Shown here: positions 16,362 through 25,247 of the stretch, piece after piece
Layout: each line of letters begins with the position of its first letter
How positions within the stretch are numbered: position 1 is the stretch's first letter
Assembly (NCBI GenBank): GCA_938017825.1
Contig: CALIJE010000011.1
Span: 1-64,000 of the forward strand
Source: an uncultured Flavobacteriaceae bacterium
GTDB lineage: Bacteria; Bacteroidota; Bacteroidia; Flavobacteriales; Flavobacteriaceae
DNA length: 64,000 nucleotides
Reading direction: 5' to 3'
Made by a program: the position numbers and the translations under genes
The notes under the pieces: model-generated
The model's input: only the letters and a program-made list of their open reading frames with translations
Database searches by the model: none
Told to the model about the DNA's origin: nothing

Positions 16362-16398
16362 AAAAAAGCCATCTTGATTCGATCAAGATGGCTTTTTT
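16362..16398. terminator. Bidirectional terminator between kmo and the zinc-ribbon homologue
   Basis: A perfect 17-bp stem AAAAAAGCCATCTTGAT / ATCAAGATGGCTTTTTT with a 3-nt loop. T-tracts exist on both strands, and it serves the two convergent genes. Confidence 0.92.
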
Positions 16399-16417
16399 AT
16401 CTAGTATTGGATAAACG

Positions 16418-17200
16418 CTAAATTTTAGCGAACATCTTATGCATCTTTGCTTGCTCCTCTTCGGCCAGAACAGGATCTATTAAGATGCGTCCACTATGCT
16501 CATCTGTGATGATTTTTTTTCGGGCTGCTATTTCAACCTGAACCTGAGGCGGAATAGTAAAAAATGAGCCGCCAGAGGCTCCTCTTTCTATAGCCACAAC
16601 CGCTAAACCATTCTTAACATTGCCTCTAATTCGAGTATAGGCCTTTACTAAACGCTCATCAATAGCTTTTTGATACTTTTCAGACTGTGATAAAAGGGCT
16701 TTTTCTTCCTTTTCGGTTTCGGCCAAAATATCATTCAACTCACTTTTCTTGTGCTTCAAATGCTTTTCACGTTCACTTAAACGTTCTTTGGTCTCTGAAA
16801 TCACTTCCTTCTTTTGTTCTATCTGAGCCTTGAACTCTTTGATATTCTTTTCGGCCAATTGAATTTCCAATTCCTGAAATTCCAATTCCTTGCTGATAGA
16901 ATTGAATTCACGGCTATTGCGAACGTTCTTTTGTTGTTCTGTATATTTTTTAATCAATGCCTTGGCCTCGTCGATAAGGTTCTTTTTGGCTCCTATTTCG
17001 AAGTTGATGGTTTCAACATCGGTTTTTAGCTTGTCCATTCGCGTTTTAAGGCCGGATACTTCATCTTCTAAATCTTCAACCTCCAACGGAAGCTCACCAC
17101 GAACATTGCGAATTTCGTCAACCCTAGAATCGATTAGTTGTAAATCGTACAATGCCCTTAACTTATCTTCTACCGTTGCTTCTGCTTTCTTTTTAGCCAT
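16418..17200 (-). CDS. Coiled-coil protein of the C4 zinc-ribbon family, cysteine-less
   Basis: 260 residues. Residues about 10-185 are a long charged coiled coil (LRALYDLQLIDSRVDEI..., repeated EK-rich heptads). The C-terminus keeps the family's ribbon scaffold (VAIERGASGGSFFTIPPQVQVEI... SGRILIDP). In related proteins the ribbon has two CxxC-type pairs. Here the corresponding positions read SGGS and DEHS, and the protein contains no cysteine at all, so zinc binding by the usual ligands is impossible. The gene begins 2 bp after the Nif3 stop, a pairing common in bacteria. The role is unknown. Confidence 0.88.
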   Translation of the reverse strand: MAKKKAEATVEDKLRALYDLQLIDSRVDEIRNVRGELPLEVEDLEDEVSGLKTRMDKLKTDVETINFEIGAKKNLIDEAKALIKKYTEQQKNVRNSREFNSISKELEFQELEIQLAEKNIKEFKAQIEQKKEVISETKERLSEREKHLKHKKSELNDILAETEKEEKALLSQSEKYQKAIDERLVKAYTRIRGNVKNGLAVVAIERGASGGSFFTIPPQVQVEIAARKKIITDEHSGRILIDPVLAEEEQAKMHKMFAKI

Positions 17201-17202
17201 GC

Positions 17203-18297
17203 TTATAAATAATTGATTGTATTGGTTTTACATTCCGATAAATGGATTGCAAAATTAGGGATTTTTTTGGTAAGATAATCAACTAATAGATTTTTTGTAA
17301 ACTGCTCAGTTTCATAGTGTCCGATATCGGCAATGACCATCTCGTCTTCAGCTTCATAGAATTGATGGTATTTTATGTCTGCACTGATGAAAACATCGGC
17401 CCCTGCTGCCTTGGCGGCACCAATTGCAAAAGATCCACTACCCCCGAGCACCGCAATTTTTTGGATTTTTCTATGCATCAACTTTGAATGTCGAATTCCG
17501 TTAGCGTTCATTTTCTTTTTGACATGCTGAAGAAACTCAATATCGGATACGGGTTTTTTGAGCGTTCCTATCATTCCCATACCCACATGAACATTATCAT
17601 TTTCAAGTGTCAATACTTCATAGGCGACCTCTTCATACGGGTGGTTTTCGAACAGCGCCTTTACAATTTTGCGCTCATCGGCATGCGAAAAAACCATATT
17701 GATGCGTATTTCCTTTTCGTAATGTGTTGTACCCACTTCGCCTTTTGTGGGCTTCGCGTTTTCTTCGGGCCTATAACTCCCTATGCCTTCGGTTTCGAAG
17801 CTGCAGTGGCTATAGTCTCCAATATGGCCCGCACCCGCTTCGAATAAGGCCTTGGTTAATTGTTCCACTGCATCTTTGGGTACATAAGTCGTTATTTTTT
17901 TGAGATTTCCTTTTTTGGGAATGAGTACTTTTGGACGTTCAATACCCAGAACCTCACAGATCTTGGCGTTCACTCCATGTGGTGAGTTGTCAAGTGCGGT
18001 ATGCATGCTGTAAATCGAAATATCGTTCTTTATAGCTTTAAGGACCACGCGCTCCACATAGGTCTTCCCAGTTATTTTTTTAAGTCCCTCGAAGATAATG
18101 GGGTGAAAACTGACTATTAGATTGCAATCTTTGGCAATGGCTTCATCAACGACCCCTTCTAAGGTGTCTAACGTGACCAGAATCCCAGTAACTCTGGCTG
18201 AATTACTTCCAATCAAGAGGCCAACATTGTCAAAATCTTCCGCTTGGGCCAAAGGGGCCAATTCTTCTAGAATAGTGGTTATTTCTTTTACGGTCAT
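17203..18297 (-). CDS. Nif3-like dinuclear metal centre protein (YqfO/YbgI family)
   Basis: The start was placed at the ATG at 18297 (364 residues, MTVKEITTILEELAPL). The track's longer version runs antisense through lpxK. Conserved metal-site segments are FDNVGLLIG, VSFHPIIFEGLKK, IYSMHTALDNSPHGVN and, near the C-terminus, IGHYETEQF. The middle contains a PII-like insertion (about residues 125-235), as in the longer YqfO subgroup. These proteins form hexameric toroids; a GTP cyclohydrolase I type activity has been proposed for some members, but the cellular role is unsettled. It is operonic with the downstream coiled-coil gene and divergent from lpxK. Confidence 0.93.
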   Translation of the reverse strand: MTVKEITTILEELAPLAQAEDFDNVGLLIGSNSARVTGILVTLDTLEGVVDEAIAKDCNLIVSFHPIIFEGLKKITGKTYVERVVLKAIKNDISIYSMHTALDNSPHGVNAKICEVLGIERPKVLIPKKGNLKKITTYVPKDAVEQLTKALFEAGAGHIGDYSHCSFETEGIGSYRPEENAKPTKGEVGTTHYEKEIRINMVFSHADERKIVKALFENHPYEEVAYEVLTLENDNVHVGMGMIGTLKKPVSDIEFLQHVKKKMNANGIRHSKLMHRKIQKIAVLGGSGSFAIGAAKAAGADVFISADIKYHQFYEAEDEMVIADIGHYETEQFTKNLLVDYLTKKIPNFAIHLSECKTNTINYL

Positions 18298-18345
18298 GAT
18301 ATACAGGTGAGAATTCCAAAGATAAAATATATATTCGTTGTCGTG

Positions 18346-19350
18346 ATGTTGCTCCGAAAAATACTGTTTCCGTTTTCCCTGTTGTATGCCTTGGTGGTCC
18401 GGTATCGGAATTATCTGTATGATGCGGGAATTAAAAAATCTACAGTATTCAGGACAAAGACCATTTGTATTGGGAACCTTAGCGTAGGGGGTACCGGTAA
18501 AACACCAATGACCGAGTATCTTATAGGTCAATTGAAAAATGATCATAAAGTTGCTGTGCTAAGTCGCGGATATAAGCGAAAAAGTACCGGATTTCTTCTG
18601 GCGGATGAGCAATCTTCGGTTGAGTCTCTTGGCGATGAGCCCTATCAAATACATAATAAATTCCCAAAGATAGCGGTTGCCGTCGATGCCGATCGACGAA
18701 ACGGAATTGCACTGCTGGAAAAACAAATAAAGCCCGATGTCATTTTGTTGGATGATGCCTTTCAACATCGAAAAGTTAAGGCTGGTCTGAATATTTTGCT
18801 TACGGCTTACGGAAAATTGTATTGCGACGATTGGTATTTGCCAACAGGAAATCTTCGTGATAGCAAAAGGGAGGCCAAGCGTGCAGATGTAATCGTGGTT
18901 ACCAAATGCCCCTCTAACATCTCAAACGAGCAGCAAAAGCAATTACGGGATAAAATTAGGCCAAACGCTAACCAACAATTGCTATTTAGCTGCTTAGTCA
19001 ATGACGCTGGCTTTCACAGTAGAAAGGAAGTGGTCGACATTTCGGCATTTAAAGGAAAAAAGGTAAGCTTGGTTACCGGTATTGCTGATTCACAGCCTCT
19101 TAAAACGTATTTAGAGGGGCGTGGACTAGCTTTTGAGCATTTATCCTATACAGACCATCATTTTTTTACAACCAAGGAATTAGTGTACTTAAATTCGAAA
19201 GAGGTGGTTATTACAACTGAGAAGGATTTTATGCGCCTGAAAGAACATATTGGTGCATTATACTATATTCCAGTAAGACATGAATTTGTCGGCGATGATG
19301 GGGCACAGTTGGCCAACGTGGTAACGACTTTTATGAAGCAGGGTATTTGA
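18346..19350 (+). CDS. lpxK: Tetraacyldisaccharide 4'-kinase
   Basis: 334 residues from the ATG at 18346. The track used an upstream GTG that lies in the divergent promoter region. LpxK phosphorylates the 4' position of the lipid A precursor at the inner membrane. Visible are the N-terminal membrane-associated helix (MLLRKILFPFSLLYALVV), the Walker A loop GNLSVGGTGKTP, and VAVLSRGYKRKS. LGDEPYQIHNKFP and VILLDDAFQHRKV (Walker B with the catalytic Asp-His) follow. The 3' end overlaps the convergent hybrid kinase gene by 20 bp. Confidence 0.95.
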   Translation: MLLRKILFPFSLLYALVVRYRNYLYDAGIKKSTVFRTKTICIGNLSVGGTGKTPMTEYLIGQLKNDHKVAVLSRGYKRKSTGFLLADEQSSVESLGDEPYQIHNKFPKIAVAVDADRRNGIALLEKQIKPDVILLDDAFQHRKVKAGLNILLTAYGKLYCDDWYLPTGNLRDSKREAKRADVIVVTKCPSNISNEQQKQLRDKIRPNANQQLLFSCLVNDAGFHSRKEVVDISAFKGKKVSLVTGIADSQPLKTYLEGRGLAFEHLSYTDHHFFTTKELVYLNSKEVVITTEKDFMRLKEHIGALYYIPVRHEFVGDDGAQLANVVTTFMKQGI

Positions 19351-21553
19351 CCCTCTTTTTGTCAAAGATGTTCTCGCCGATTTTTTGGTAGAAAACCTCA
19401 GGTTTAAACGGTTTGGTAACCACATCGTTACAACCGGCGGCATAGAATGCCTCTAAGCTATCATCCAAAGATATAGCAGTAAGCGCAACAATTGGGGTGC
19501 TTTTGTCAAATTTTCTTATCTCAATCGTAGCTTGGTCGCCGCTGATGCCCGGCATGTGAATGTCCATTAATATGGCGTCGTACGAATTTTTCTTCGCCAG
19601 GTTGATCGCCTCGTTGCCGTTGTTTGCAATATCACTGGTTATTTGTTTTTTCGACAACATTTTTTTGGTAATCACCTGATTGATCTTGTTATCCTCTACA
19701 ATAAGAATATGAAGGCCATCAAAGTCATAATCGGTTGTCGAAATCTCGAAAGGAATATCATCGACCACACTGTCTTTGCTTTTTAACTTCAATTCAAAAA
19801 AGAAAGAACTACCCTTGCCGAGTTCACTTTCTAATTGAATCTCGCTTTCGAATAGTCCAAGTAAACTTTTTACGATAGTTAGTCCAAGACCAGTACCTCC
19901 GTACTCCCTGTTAATTTGAATAGAACCCTGCTCAAAGCCTTCGAAAATGCTCTCTTGCTGGTCTTTTGAAATGCCAATACCATTATCTTCAACTTCAAAA
20001 TAAACGGTCACCTCATCATCCATTGCCTTCATTAGTTTGGCGACAACCCTTACTTTACCATCCTTGGTAAATTTGAGGGAGTTGCCCACTAGGTTCATAA
20101 AGACTTGGGATAATTTCAAAGGGTCGCTCATTAAATTGGTCGGAATGGCATCATCGTATTCCAATACAATTTCCGTATTGTTCTCTTTGGCACTCTGTTG
20201 TAACGAATCGATAACCTCTTGAAGCATTTTCTTTAGATTGAAATCGATATTAAGAGGTTCTAGTTTATCGGCATCTATTTTATTGATTTGCAGAATATCA
20301 TTGATAAAGTTCAGAAGGTAGTCCCCTGAAAATTTCAAAGATTTTAAATGTTCTTCCTGATTTTTGGTAGGATTTTCCTCAAGCAACAAATGGGTAAGGC
20401 CTGTTACTGCATACAATGGCGTTCTCAATTCATGGCTTACCGTAGAAAGAAAGTTTGTTTTGGCTTCCATAGCCTGTACCGCCGCATCGCGGGCCGCCTG
20501 CAACTCACTGTTCTTTATTTGCAACAGATCGTTGGTTTTGAGCTTAATCTGATTATTGCGATAGAGGGAAATTGCCAAAAGCGAAATGATGGTCAGGAAG
20601 GCAGAGGTTAATATGGCCGTAAGTTCAGATCGGTTTGCCGATTGGCTCAATTCTTCGTTTTCAGACTCTAACCTAATAATTTCATTGTCCTTGGTGTTGT
20701 TCAATATTTTGTCGGCTGTTTTCGAAGCTGTTTTTAGTTTGGCCACCGTAAAAATAGAATCTTTGATATTGAGCAGATTTTGTTTGTTATTTAAGGCCAA
20801 ATCGTATCGTTTACTTTTCTGGTACAATTCAGACAGTAACTCATTTACTTCAACAACTTCATTAAAAAATTTGTTGTCCCTCGACAGCGCCAATGCTTTC
20901 TCGGCATTAACTATGCTCTCTTCCAAATTGTCAGTGGCGAGGTTCATTTTTGACAAACCGATATAGGCATTTGTGGTCAAATATTCTTGCTCGTAAGGGT
21001 CCGTATTTATTACAAGTGAATTGAAATTCTTGGAGGCTATATCATATTTTTCGAGTCCTAAGTAAATATTCCCTTCTATAAGTAATACATTGTTGATTAA
21101 ATTTCTATCGTTGCTTAATTGCCTTGTTTCTTCAAGATCTTCCAAGGCTTGGTAGTTGTTACCGTCTTCGAACTTTCCTACCGCCGCAATGAATTTATGC
21201 GTTGCCTTGCCATAGGGGTATTCAAGATCGGCTAATTTGCCTTTGGCCCTGTCCCAGTAGAAGTCTGCGTCTTTTCGTTTATCAAGCTTCATGTAGATTA
21301 AGGCGAACTTATGATAGCTGTCGATCAAAGCTTTAAAGTCCTCATCTTTCTCTGCAACGATGGCTGCGTTCTCAATAGCTTTTAAGGCTTTTTCTGTTTG
21401 ACTTTGATTAGAGAGGCTGCGAGCTTCATTAAAGTATTCTATGGTGCTTCTTGAGGGGATGGAGTCTTGCGCCGAGAGCGTAGAAAATCCGGCTACAAGG
21501 ACAAGTAGTAGGCAACAATTGGAGATTATACGATGTAGCTTTTGAGTTTTCAA
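19331..21553 (-). CDS. TPR-containing hybrid sensor histidine kinase/response regulator
   Basis: 740 residues. Signal peptide 1-29; periplasmic TPR-like helical repeats at about 35-265; a coiled coil; one membrane helix at about 310-331 (LTAILTSAFLTIISLLAISLY). HisKA follows with His374 in STVSHELRTPL, then HATPase (NLVGNSLKFT, DNGIGI, GGTGLGL). The C-terminal receiver domain at about 616-740 has its phosphoacceptor in LMDIHMPG and its lysine in TKPF. The start is TTG, chosen because it gives an intact signal peptide and no upstream ATG exists. It overlaps the GAPDH stop (TTGA), so it is probably translated with gapA. The signal is unknown. Confidence 0.9.
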   Translation of the reverse strand: MKTQKLHRIISNCCLLLVLVAGFSTLSAQDSIPSRSTIEYFNEARSLSNQSQTEKALKAIENAAIVAEKDEDFKALIDSYHKFALIYMKLDKRKDADFYWDRAKGKLADLEYPYGKATHKFIAAVGKFEDGNNYQALEDLEETRQLSNDRNLINNVLLIEGNIYLGLEKYDIASKNFNSLVINTDPYEQEYLTTNAYIGLSKMNLATDNLEESIVNAEKALALSRDNKFFNEVVEVNELLSELYQKSKRYDLALNNKQNLLNIKDSIFTVAKLKTASKTADKILNNTKDNEIIRLESENEELSQSANRSELTAILTSAFLTIISLLAISLYRNNQIKLKTNDLLQIKNSELQAARDAAVQAMEAKTNFLSTVSHELRTPLYAVTGLTHLLLEENPTKNQEEHLKSLKFSGDYLLNFINDILQINKIDADKLEPLNIDFNLKKMLQEVIDSLQQSAKENNTEIVLEYDDAIPTNLMSDPLKLSQVFMNLVGNSLKFTKDGKVRVVAKLMKAMDDEVTVYFEVEDNGIGISKDQQESIFEGFEQGSIQINREYGGTGLGLTIVKSLLGLFESEIQLESELGKGSSFFFELKLKSKDSVVDDIPFEISTTDYDFDGLHILIVEDNKINQVITKKMLSKKQITSDIANNGNEAINLAKKNSYDAILMDIHMPGISGDQATIEIRKFDKSTPIVALTAISLDDSLEAFYAAGCNDVVTKPFKPEVFYQKIGENIFDKKRVKYPAS

Positions 21554-22560
21554 ACGTATTTTTTATCGATCAGCAAGTCTATAAGGTCGATGATCCGGCT
21601 ACTGTAGCCAGATTCATTATCATACCAGCCTATTATTTTTACCATTTTGCCGATAACCGAAGTCATCTGTGAATCAAACGTACAAGAATAGCAACTATTG
21701 TTTATGTCGATGGAAACAATAGGGTCCTCTGTGTATAAAAGTATGTTTTTCAGCTCTTTGAGAGAAATTTTCTTGAAATTTTCATTGATTTCCTCAATGC
21801 TTGTTGGTCGTTTTACGTTGAACGTAATGTCTGTCAAGGATCCGTTTGGTACGGGAACGCGAATACCGCAACCCCCGATGACCTCTGAAAGATGCGGAAA
21901 TATCTTGGTCAGTGCTTTTGCAGCACCAGTAGTTGTCGGTACTATTGATTGGCTTGCAGCACGAGCACGTCTCAAATCATGATGTGGCTGGTCATGTAGA
22001 CTTTGATCAGTGGTGTAGGAGTGTATAGTGGTGATATAGGCCTGCTCAATACCGCAAAGATCATCAATGACCTTTATCATGGGCGCCGCATTGTTCGTGG
22101 TACAAGAGGCATTTGAAAGAATATGATCAGTATCGCCCACCTTATCTTCGTTAATTCCGAAAATGACCATTTTGATGAGGTCGTCTACCGGCGGAACGGA
22201 TAGGATTACTTTTTTTGCACCATTAGCAAGGTGGTGTTGAAGACTGGCGGTATCCTTAAATTTGCCCGAAGACTCGATTACAATATCTACCTGGTGCGCC
22301 TTCCAATCAATCTTCTTGGGATGATCTCCGTTGAGAAGAGCGATTTTTTGCCCATTTACAATGATATGGCTTTCGTCATGGTCCACTTCCCCTTGAAAGA
22401 TCCCATGAATACTATCGTATTTTAGCAAATGGGAGAGCGTTCTGGTATCCGAAAGATCATTGATTGCAGTTATTTGTGCATGTGGATGACCTTGCAACAA
22501 ACGAAATACTCTTCGTCCTATTCGTCCAAATCCATTAATTCCGATGTTTAGTGTATTCAT
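21550..22560 (-). CDS. gapA: Type I glyceraldehyde-3-phosphate dehydrogenase
   Basis: 336 residues from the ATG at 22560 (MNTLNIGINGFGRIGRRVFR). It converts glyceraldehyde 3-phosphate to 1,3-bisphosphoglycerate with NAD(P) and phosphate. The NAD-binding fold starts NIGINGFGRIG, and INDLSDTRTL holds an acidic residue after the second strand, favouring NAD. The catalytic cysteine is in SNASCTTNNAAP and the histidine in TIHSYTTDQ. GWYDNESGYSSR completes the active site. It lies 45 bp after lipA and overlaps the downstream kinase by 4 bp. Flavobacteria often have two GAPDH genes; which one this is cannot be told from the window. Confidence 0.94.
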   Translation of the reverse strand: MNTLNIGINGFGRIGRRVFRLLQGHPHAQITAINDLSDTRTLSHLLKYDSIHGIFQGEVDHDESHIIVNGQKIALLNGDHPKKIDWKAHQVDIVIESSGKFKDTASLQHHLANGAKKVILSVPPVDDLIKMVIFGINEDKVGDTDHILSNASCTTNNAAPMIKVIDDLCGIEQAYITTIHSYTTDQSLHDQPHHDLRRARAASQSIVPTTTGAAKALTKIFPHLSEVIGGCGIRVPVPNGSLTDITFNVKRPTSIEEINENFKKISLKELKNILLYTEDPIVSIDINNSCYSCTFDSQMTSVIGKMVKIIGWYDNESGYSSRIIDLIDLLIDKKYV

Positions 22561-22605
22561 AGGGGCAGCATGAACTATTTGAAACTCGTCGTGGTTCAAG
22601 GATTG

Positions 22606-23487
22606 TTAGTCAATATGCTTGTGCGCCTTGTAGGAAGATCTCACTAAGGCACCACTTTCAACGTGACGAAAACCCATTTTAAGGCCTATTTCCTCGTATT
22701 TTTTAAATTGCCCGGGCAATATGAATTCTTTTACCGGTAAATGCTTCTTAGAGGGCTGTAGATACTGACCTATGGTCACAACATCAACATTCGCAGCACG
22801 AAGGTCCTGCATGGTTTCGATTACTTCCTCTTCCAATTCCCCAAGTCCGAGCATAATACCAGACTTTGTGCGATTGATTCCATTGGCCCTTAAATACCGT
22901 AAAACTTCCAGACTGCGTTCGTATTTGGCCTGAATTCGAACTTCCCTTGTCAAGCGTTTTACAGTTTCCATATTATGGGAAACCACTTCAGGGGCCACAT
23001 CGATAATCCTGTTCAAATGTCTTTCAATGCCCTGAAAATCGGGTATCAGCGTTTCTAATGTGGTGCTTGGGTTCATTCTTCGAATGGCCTTAACGGTTTC
23101 GGCCCAAATAATAGAACCCATGTCTTTGAGGTCATCCCTGTCAACAGAAGTGATCACCGCATGTTTAATGCCCATTATTTTTATAGATCGCGCTACCTTT
23201 TCAGGTTCCGCCCAATCTACATCTTCCGGTCTGCCGGTCTTTACGCCACAGAAACCACAAGATCTTGTACAAATATTGCCTAAGATCATAAAGGTGGCCG
23301 TACCCTCTCCCCAGCATTCTCCCATATTAGGGCAGCTGCCAGAGGTGCAAATGGTGTGCAGATCGTATTTTTCGACCAAGCCACGAAGTTGGGTATATTT
23401 CTTCCCGGTAGGCAGTTTTACCCGTAACCATTTTGGTTTTCCCTTGGGGGGAAGTACACTTGTTTCGGCATTTTCGCCCATAGTCAT
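22606..23487 (-). CDS. lipA: Lipoyl synthase
   Basis: 293 residues from the ATG at 23487 (an ATG at 23481 is also possible; the track used a TTG). LipA inserts two sulfurs into protein-bound octanoyl groups. The auxiliary cluster motif is [12 protein letters not shown], the radical-SAM motif CTRSCGFC, and the C-terminal RSS motif VRSSYKA holds the serine ligand. [12 protein letters not shown] and [11 protein letters not shown] are also conserved. It lies downstream of an ECF sigma gene (59 bp) and upstream of gapA on the same strand. No lipB is in the window. Confidence 0.96.
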   Translation of the reverse strand: MTMGENAETSVLPPKGKPKWLRVKLPTGKKYTQLRGLVEKYDLHTICTSGSCPNMGECWGEGTATFMILGNICTRSCGFCGVKTGRPEDVDWAEPEKVARSIKIMGIKHAVITSVDRDDLKDMGSIIWAETVKAIRRMNPSTTLETLIPDFQGIERHLNRIIDVAPEVVSHNMETVKRLTREVRIQAKYERSLEVLRYLRANGINRTKSGIMLGLGELEEEVIETMQDLRAANVDVVTIGQYLQPSKKHLPVKEFILPGQFKKYEEIGLKMGFRHVESGALVRSSYKAHKHID

Positions 23488-23546
23488 AATTTTAAGCAAA
23501 TATACGAAGTTATGGCCGTTCTGAAGGTAGGAATAAGGAGCTGCGA

Positions 23547-24104
23547 CTAGCGTTTTTTAATGATTTCTGCCAATAATTTTTTGGCCCGTAAAAGCTTCAC
23601 CTTTACATTGTTCATCGGCTCGTTGAGTTCAGCAGCGATATCAGCATAACTCATTTCATTAAAGAACCGCAGATTTATTACCTCTTGATAGTTGGGTTTT
23701 AGTTTTTTTATATCATTGAGCAAGTCTGCAAGATTTTGCTCGGTAATCAGGCGGTCCTCTACAGTAGGGGCATCATCTAGCACTTTTTTTACGGCATCAT
23801 TCGCGCCACGAGAATCCAATATGTCGCGTTTTCTTTTTCGAACAAGGTCGATATGTATGTTTTTCGAAATGGTCAGCAACCAGGTTTTAAACTCATACGA
23901 ATCGTCGTAGGTATCTATTTTGTCGAATGCCTTGGAAAAGGTTTGAATAGAAATATCCTCGGCATCGTTTTCGTTTTGGGTGCGTTTTAATTGAAAACCA
24001 TACACTTCGTTCCAACAAGCATCCAATAGGTTGCTAAAAGCGATTTGATTGCCTTCTTTTGCCTTTGAGATTATTTGATTTAGTTTGTCTTTGGGTGTAT
24101 CCAA
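23547..24104 (-). CDS. ECF-type RNA polymerase sigma factor
   Basis: 185 residues. Region 2 contains [24 protein letters not shown] and [20 protein letters not shown]. Region 4 is [44 protein letters not shown], a clear helix-turn-helix. No anti-sigma gene is adjacent; the neighbours are lipA downstream and a 67-residue membrane protein upstream. The sigma factor may act on a core set of genes or be controlled by a distant anti-sigma factor. Confidence 0.93.
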   Translation of the reverse strand: MDTPKDKLNQIISKAKEGNQIAFSNLLDACWNEVYGFQLKRTQNENDAEDISIQTFSKAFDKIDTYDDSYEFKTWLLTISKNIHIDLVRKRKRDILDSRGANDAVKKVLDDAPTVEDRLITEQNLADLLNDIKKLKPNYQEVINLRFFNEMSYADIAAELNEPMNNVKVKLLRAKKLLAEIIKKR

Positions 24105-24145
24105 ACTACGGGGTTTAACGAATCAAGGTTCAGACTCGACTTCAA

Positions 24146-24349
24146 CTATTGCGTAATTTCGTCTATTTTACAATCCTGTTCGCTGGGCAATTTGCCGCAC
24201 ATGCCGCAGGCTTGCCCATCTTGATTCAGAAACGGACTTTGGCTTGCACAGGTCCCTGCGAATTCGCCATCCTTTTTTGTCCAAATTTTGATCGCGATTC
24301 CGGCGAATGCAATGGCTAAAAGTCCGACAGTGAGTAAGAAAAGTTTCAT
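24146..24349 (-). CDS. Small cysteine-containing membrane or secreted protein
   Basis: 67 residues. One N-terminal hydrophobic helix (MKLFLLTVGLLAIAFAGIAIKIW) is followed by a short tail with four cysteines (GTCASQSPFLN, ACGMCGKLP, DCK). The tail pattern CxxxxxFxNxDGxxCGxCG is one I have seen in short flavobacterial membrane proteins, but no function is known to me. It lies 41 bp upstream of the ECF sigma gene on the same strand, so it could be co-transcribed and conceivably influence it; that is inference. Confidence 0.7.
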   Translation of the reverse strand: MKLFLLTVGLLAIAFAGIAIKIWTKKDGEFAGTCASQSPFLNQDGQACGMCGKLPSEQDCKIDEITQ

Positions 24350-24381
24350 CTAAACAATTTTAGACAAAGTTACAAAAATAA

Positions 24382-24403
24382 AGCCCCGACCTAGGCCGGG
24401 GCT
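24382..24403 (-). terminator. Intrinsic terminator after the anti-sigma gene
   Basis: Stem AGCCCCG / CGGGGCT with an 8-nt loop. On the minus strand it is followed by TTTATTTTTG. It lies 23 bp after the anti-sigma stop and separates the two sigma-factor groups. Confidence 0.75.
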
Positions 24404-24425
24404 CTACAATATCTATGAGATTTAA

Positions 24426-25184
24426 TTAGTAGGCAATATTCGCCACTATATTTTCTACGGTAGGTGTTTCATTGCCTCCTTTAGGTTCTATGGTAATATA
24501 ACCAACAGCTTCTTCGGCATAAGGCAGTGCCATTAACTTTTCTTTGTCGGTGGCCTCTTGAATAACACCAAGATTAACCATCTTTCCATTAACTTCAGCC
24601 CACATCTGAAAACACTGATTTTCAGGTAGATTAGGCAGTTTGCTTACATTGATATACGAAAGTTTTTTAACTGGATTGATGTAAGCGATGGCCTTAAGTT
24701 CTTTTGCTTTTTTGTTTCCGTTGACATTATATTTCTTTGTCTTCGGATTATTCAAAACAATGAATTGGTTACGCACATCTTCCAAGCGCTCTTTCATATC
24801 TTCCTCCAATAATTGAATTTTGTTATTGACCATTTCATTCTCTTCTTGTAAGCTCTGATTCTGGTCGTAAAAGAAGTAAGACGCTCCTGCGAACAAAAGG
24901 GTTGCAAGACTGGCCGCCACGGCATATCTAAAGAAACGTTTTCTGCCTACATGTTCTGATTTGATTCGGGCTATAATTCTTTGCTTTAACCCTTCAGGGG
25001 TCTTGATAGCGTGTAGCTTTGCAAAAGCCTCAAGATTTTCCTGAAGCTCATCATAGGTCTCACGAACCTGAGGGTACATGGCAATGTATCGCTCTACTTG
25101 AAGATTTTCCTGTGCATTGGTAGTACCCAAAAGGTATTTTTCCAATAGGTCCGAATCTAGAAAAATTTTAATCTTATCTTTCAT
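24426..25184 (-). CDS. RskA-type anti-sigma factor
   Basis: 252 residues. A cytoplasmic N-terminal region (about 1-85, LEKYLLGTTNAQENLQVERYIAMYPQ) resembles the anti-sigma helix bundle but lacks the zinc-binding HxxxCxxC. A single TM helix follows at about 89-106 (YAVAASLATLLFAGASYFF), a short coiled coil, and then the RskA C-terminal domain (LPENQCFQMWAEVNGKMVNLGVI, VGYITIEPKGGNETPT). It starts 63 bp after the stop of the ECF sigma gene upstream on the same strand, the expected partner, which it would hold at the membrane until a signal triggers release. Confidence 0.9.
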   Translation of the reverse strand: MKDKIKIFLDSDLLEKYLLGTTNAQENLQVERYIAMYPQVRETYDELQENLEAFAKLHAIKTPEGLKQRIIARIKSEHVGRKRFFRYAVAASLATLLFAGASYFFYDQNQSLQEENEMVNNKIQLLEEDMKERLEDVRNQFIVLNNPKTKKYNVNGNKKAKELKAIAYINPVKKLSYINVSKLPNLPENQCFQMWAEVNGKMVNLGVIQEATDKEKLMALPYAEEAVGYITIEPKGGNETPTVENIVANIAY

Positions 25185-25247
25185 CTTAAGTTCATTTACC
25201 CAGAGGGGGGCGCAATCTGTCTAACAATTTAGAAAGATTACCTCTGA

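Noticed and set aside
18298-18546. N-terminal extension of the Nif3 ORF by 83 residues
   Set aside because: It runs antisense through the lpxK start and has no Nif3-like sequence; the conserved MTVKEI start is at 18297.
20348-20966. Overlapping plus-strand ORFs within the hybrid kinase
   Set aside because: They are antisense shadows of the HisKA and linker coding region, whose frame is clearly conserved.
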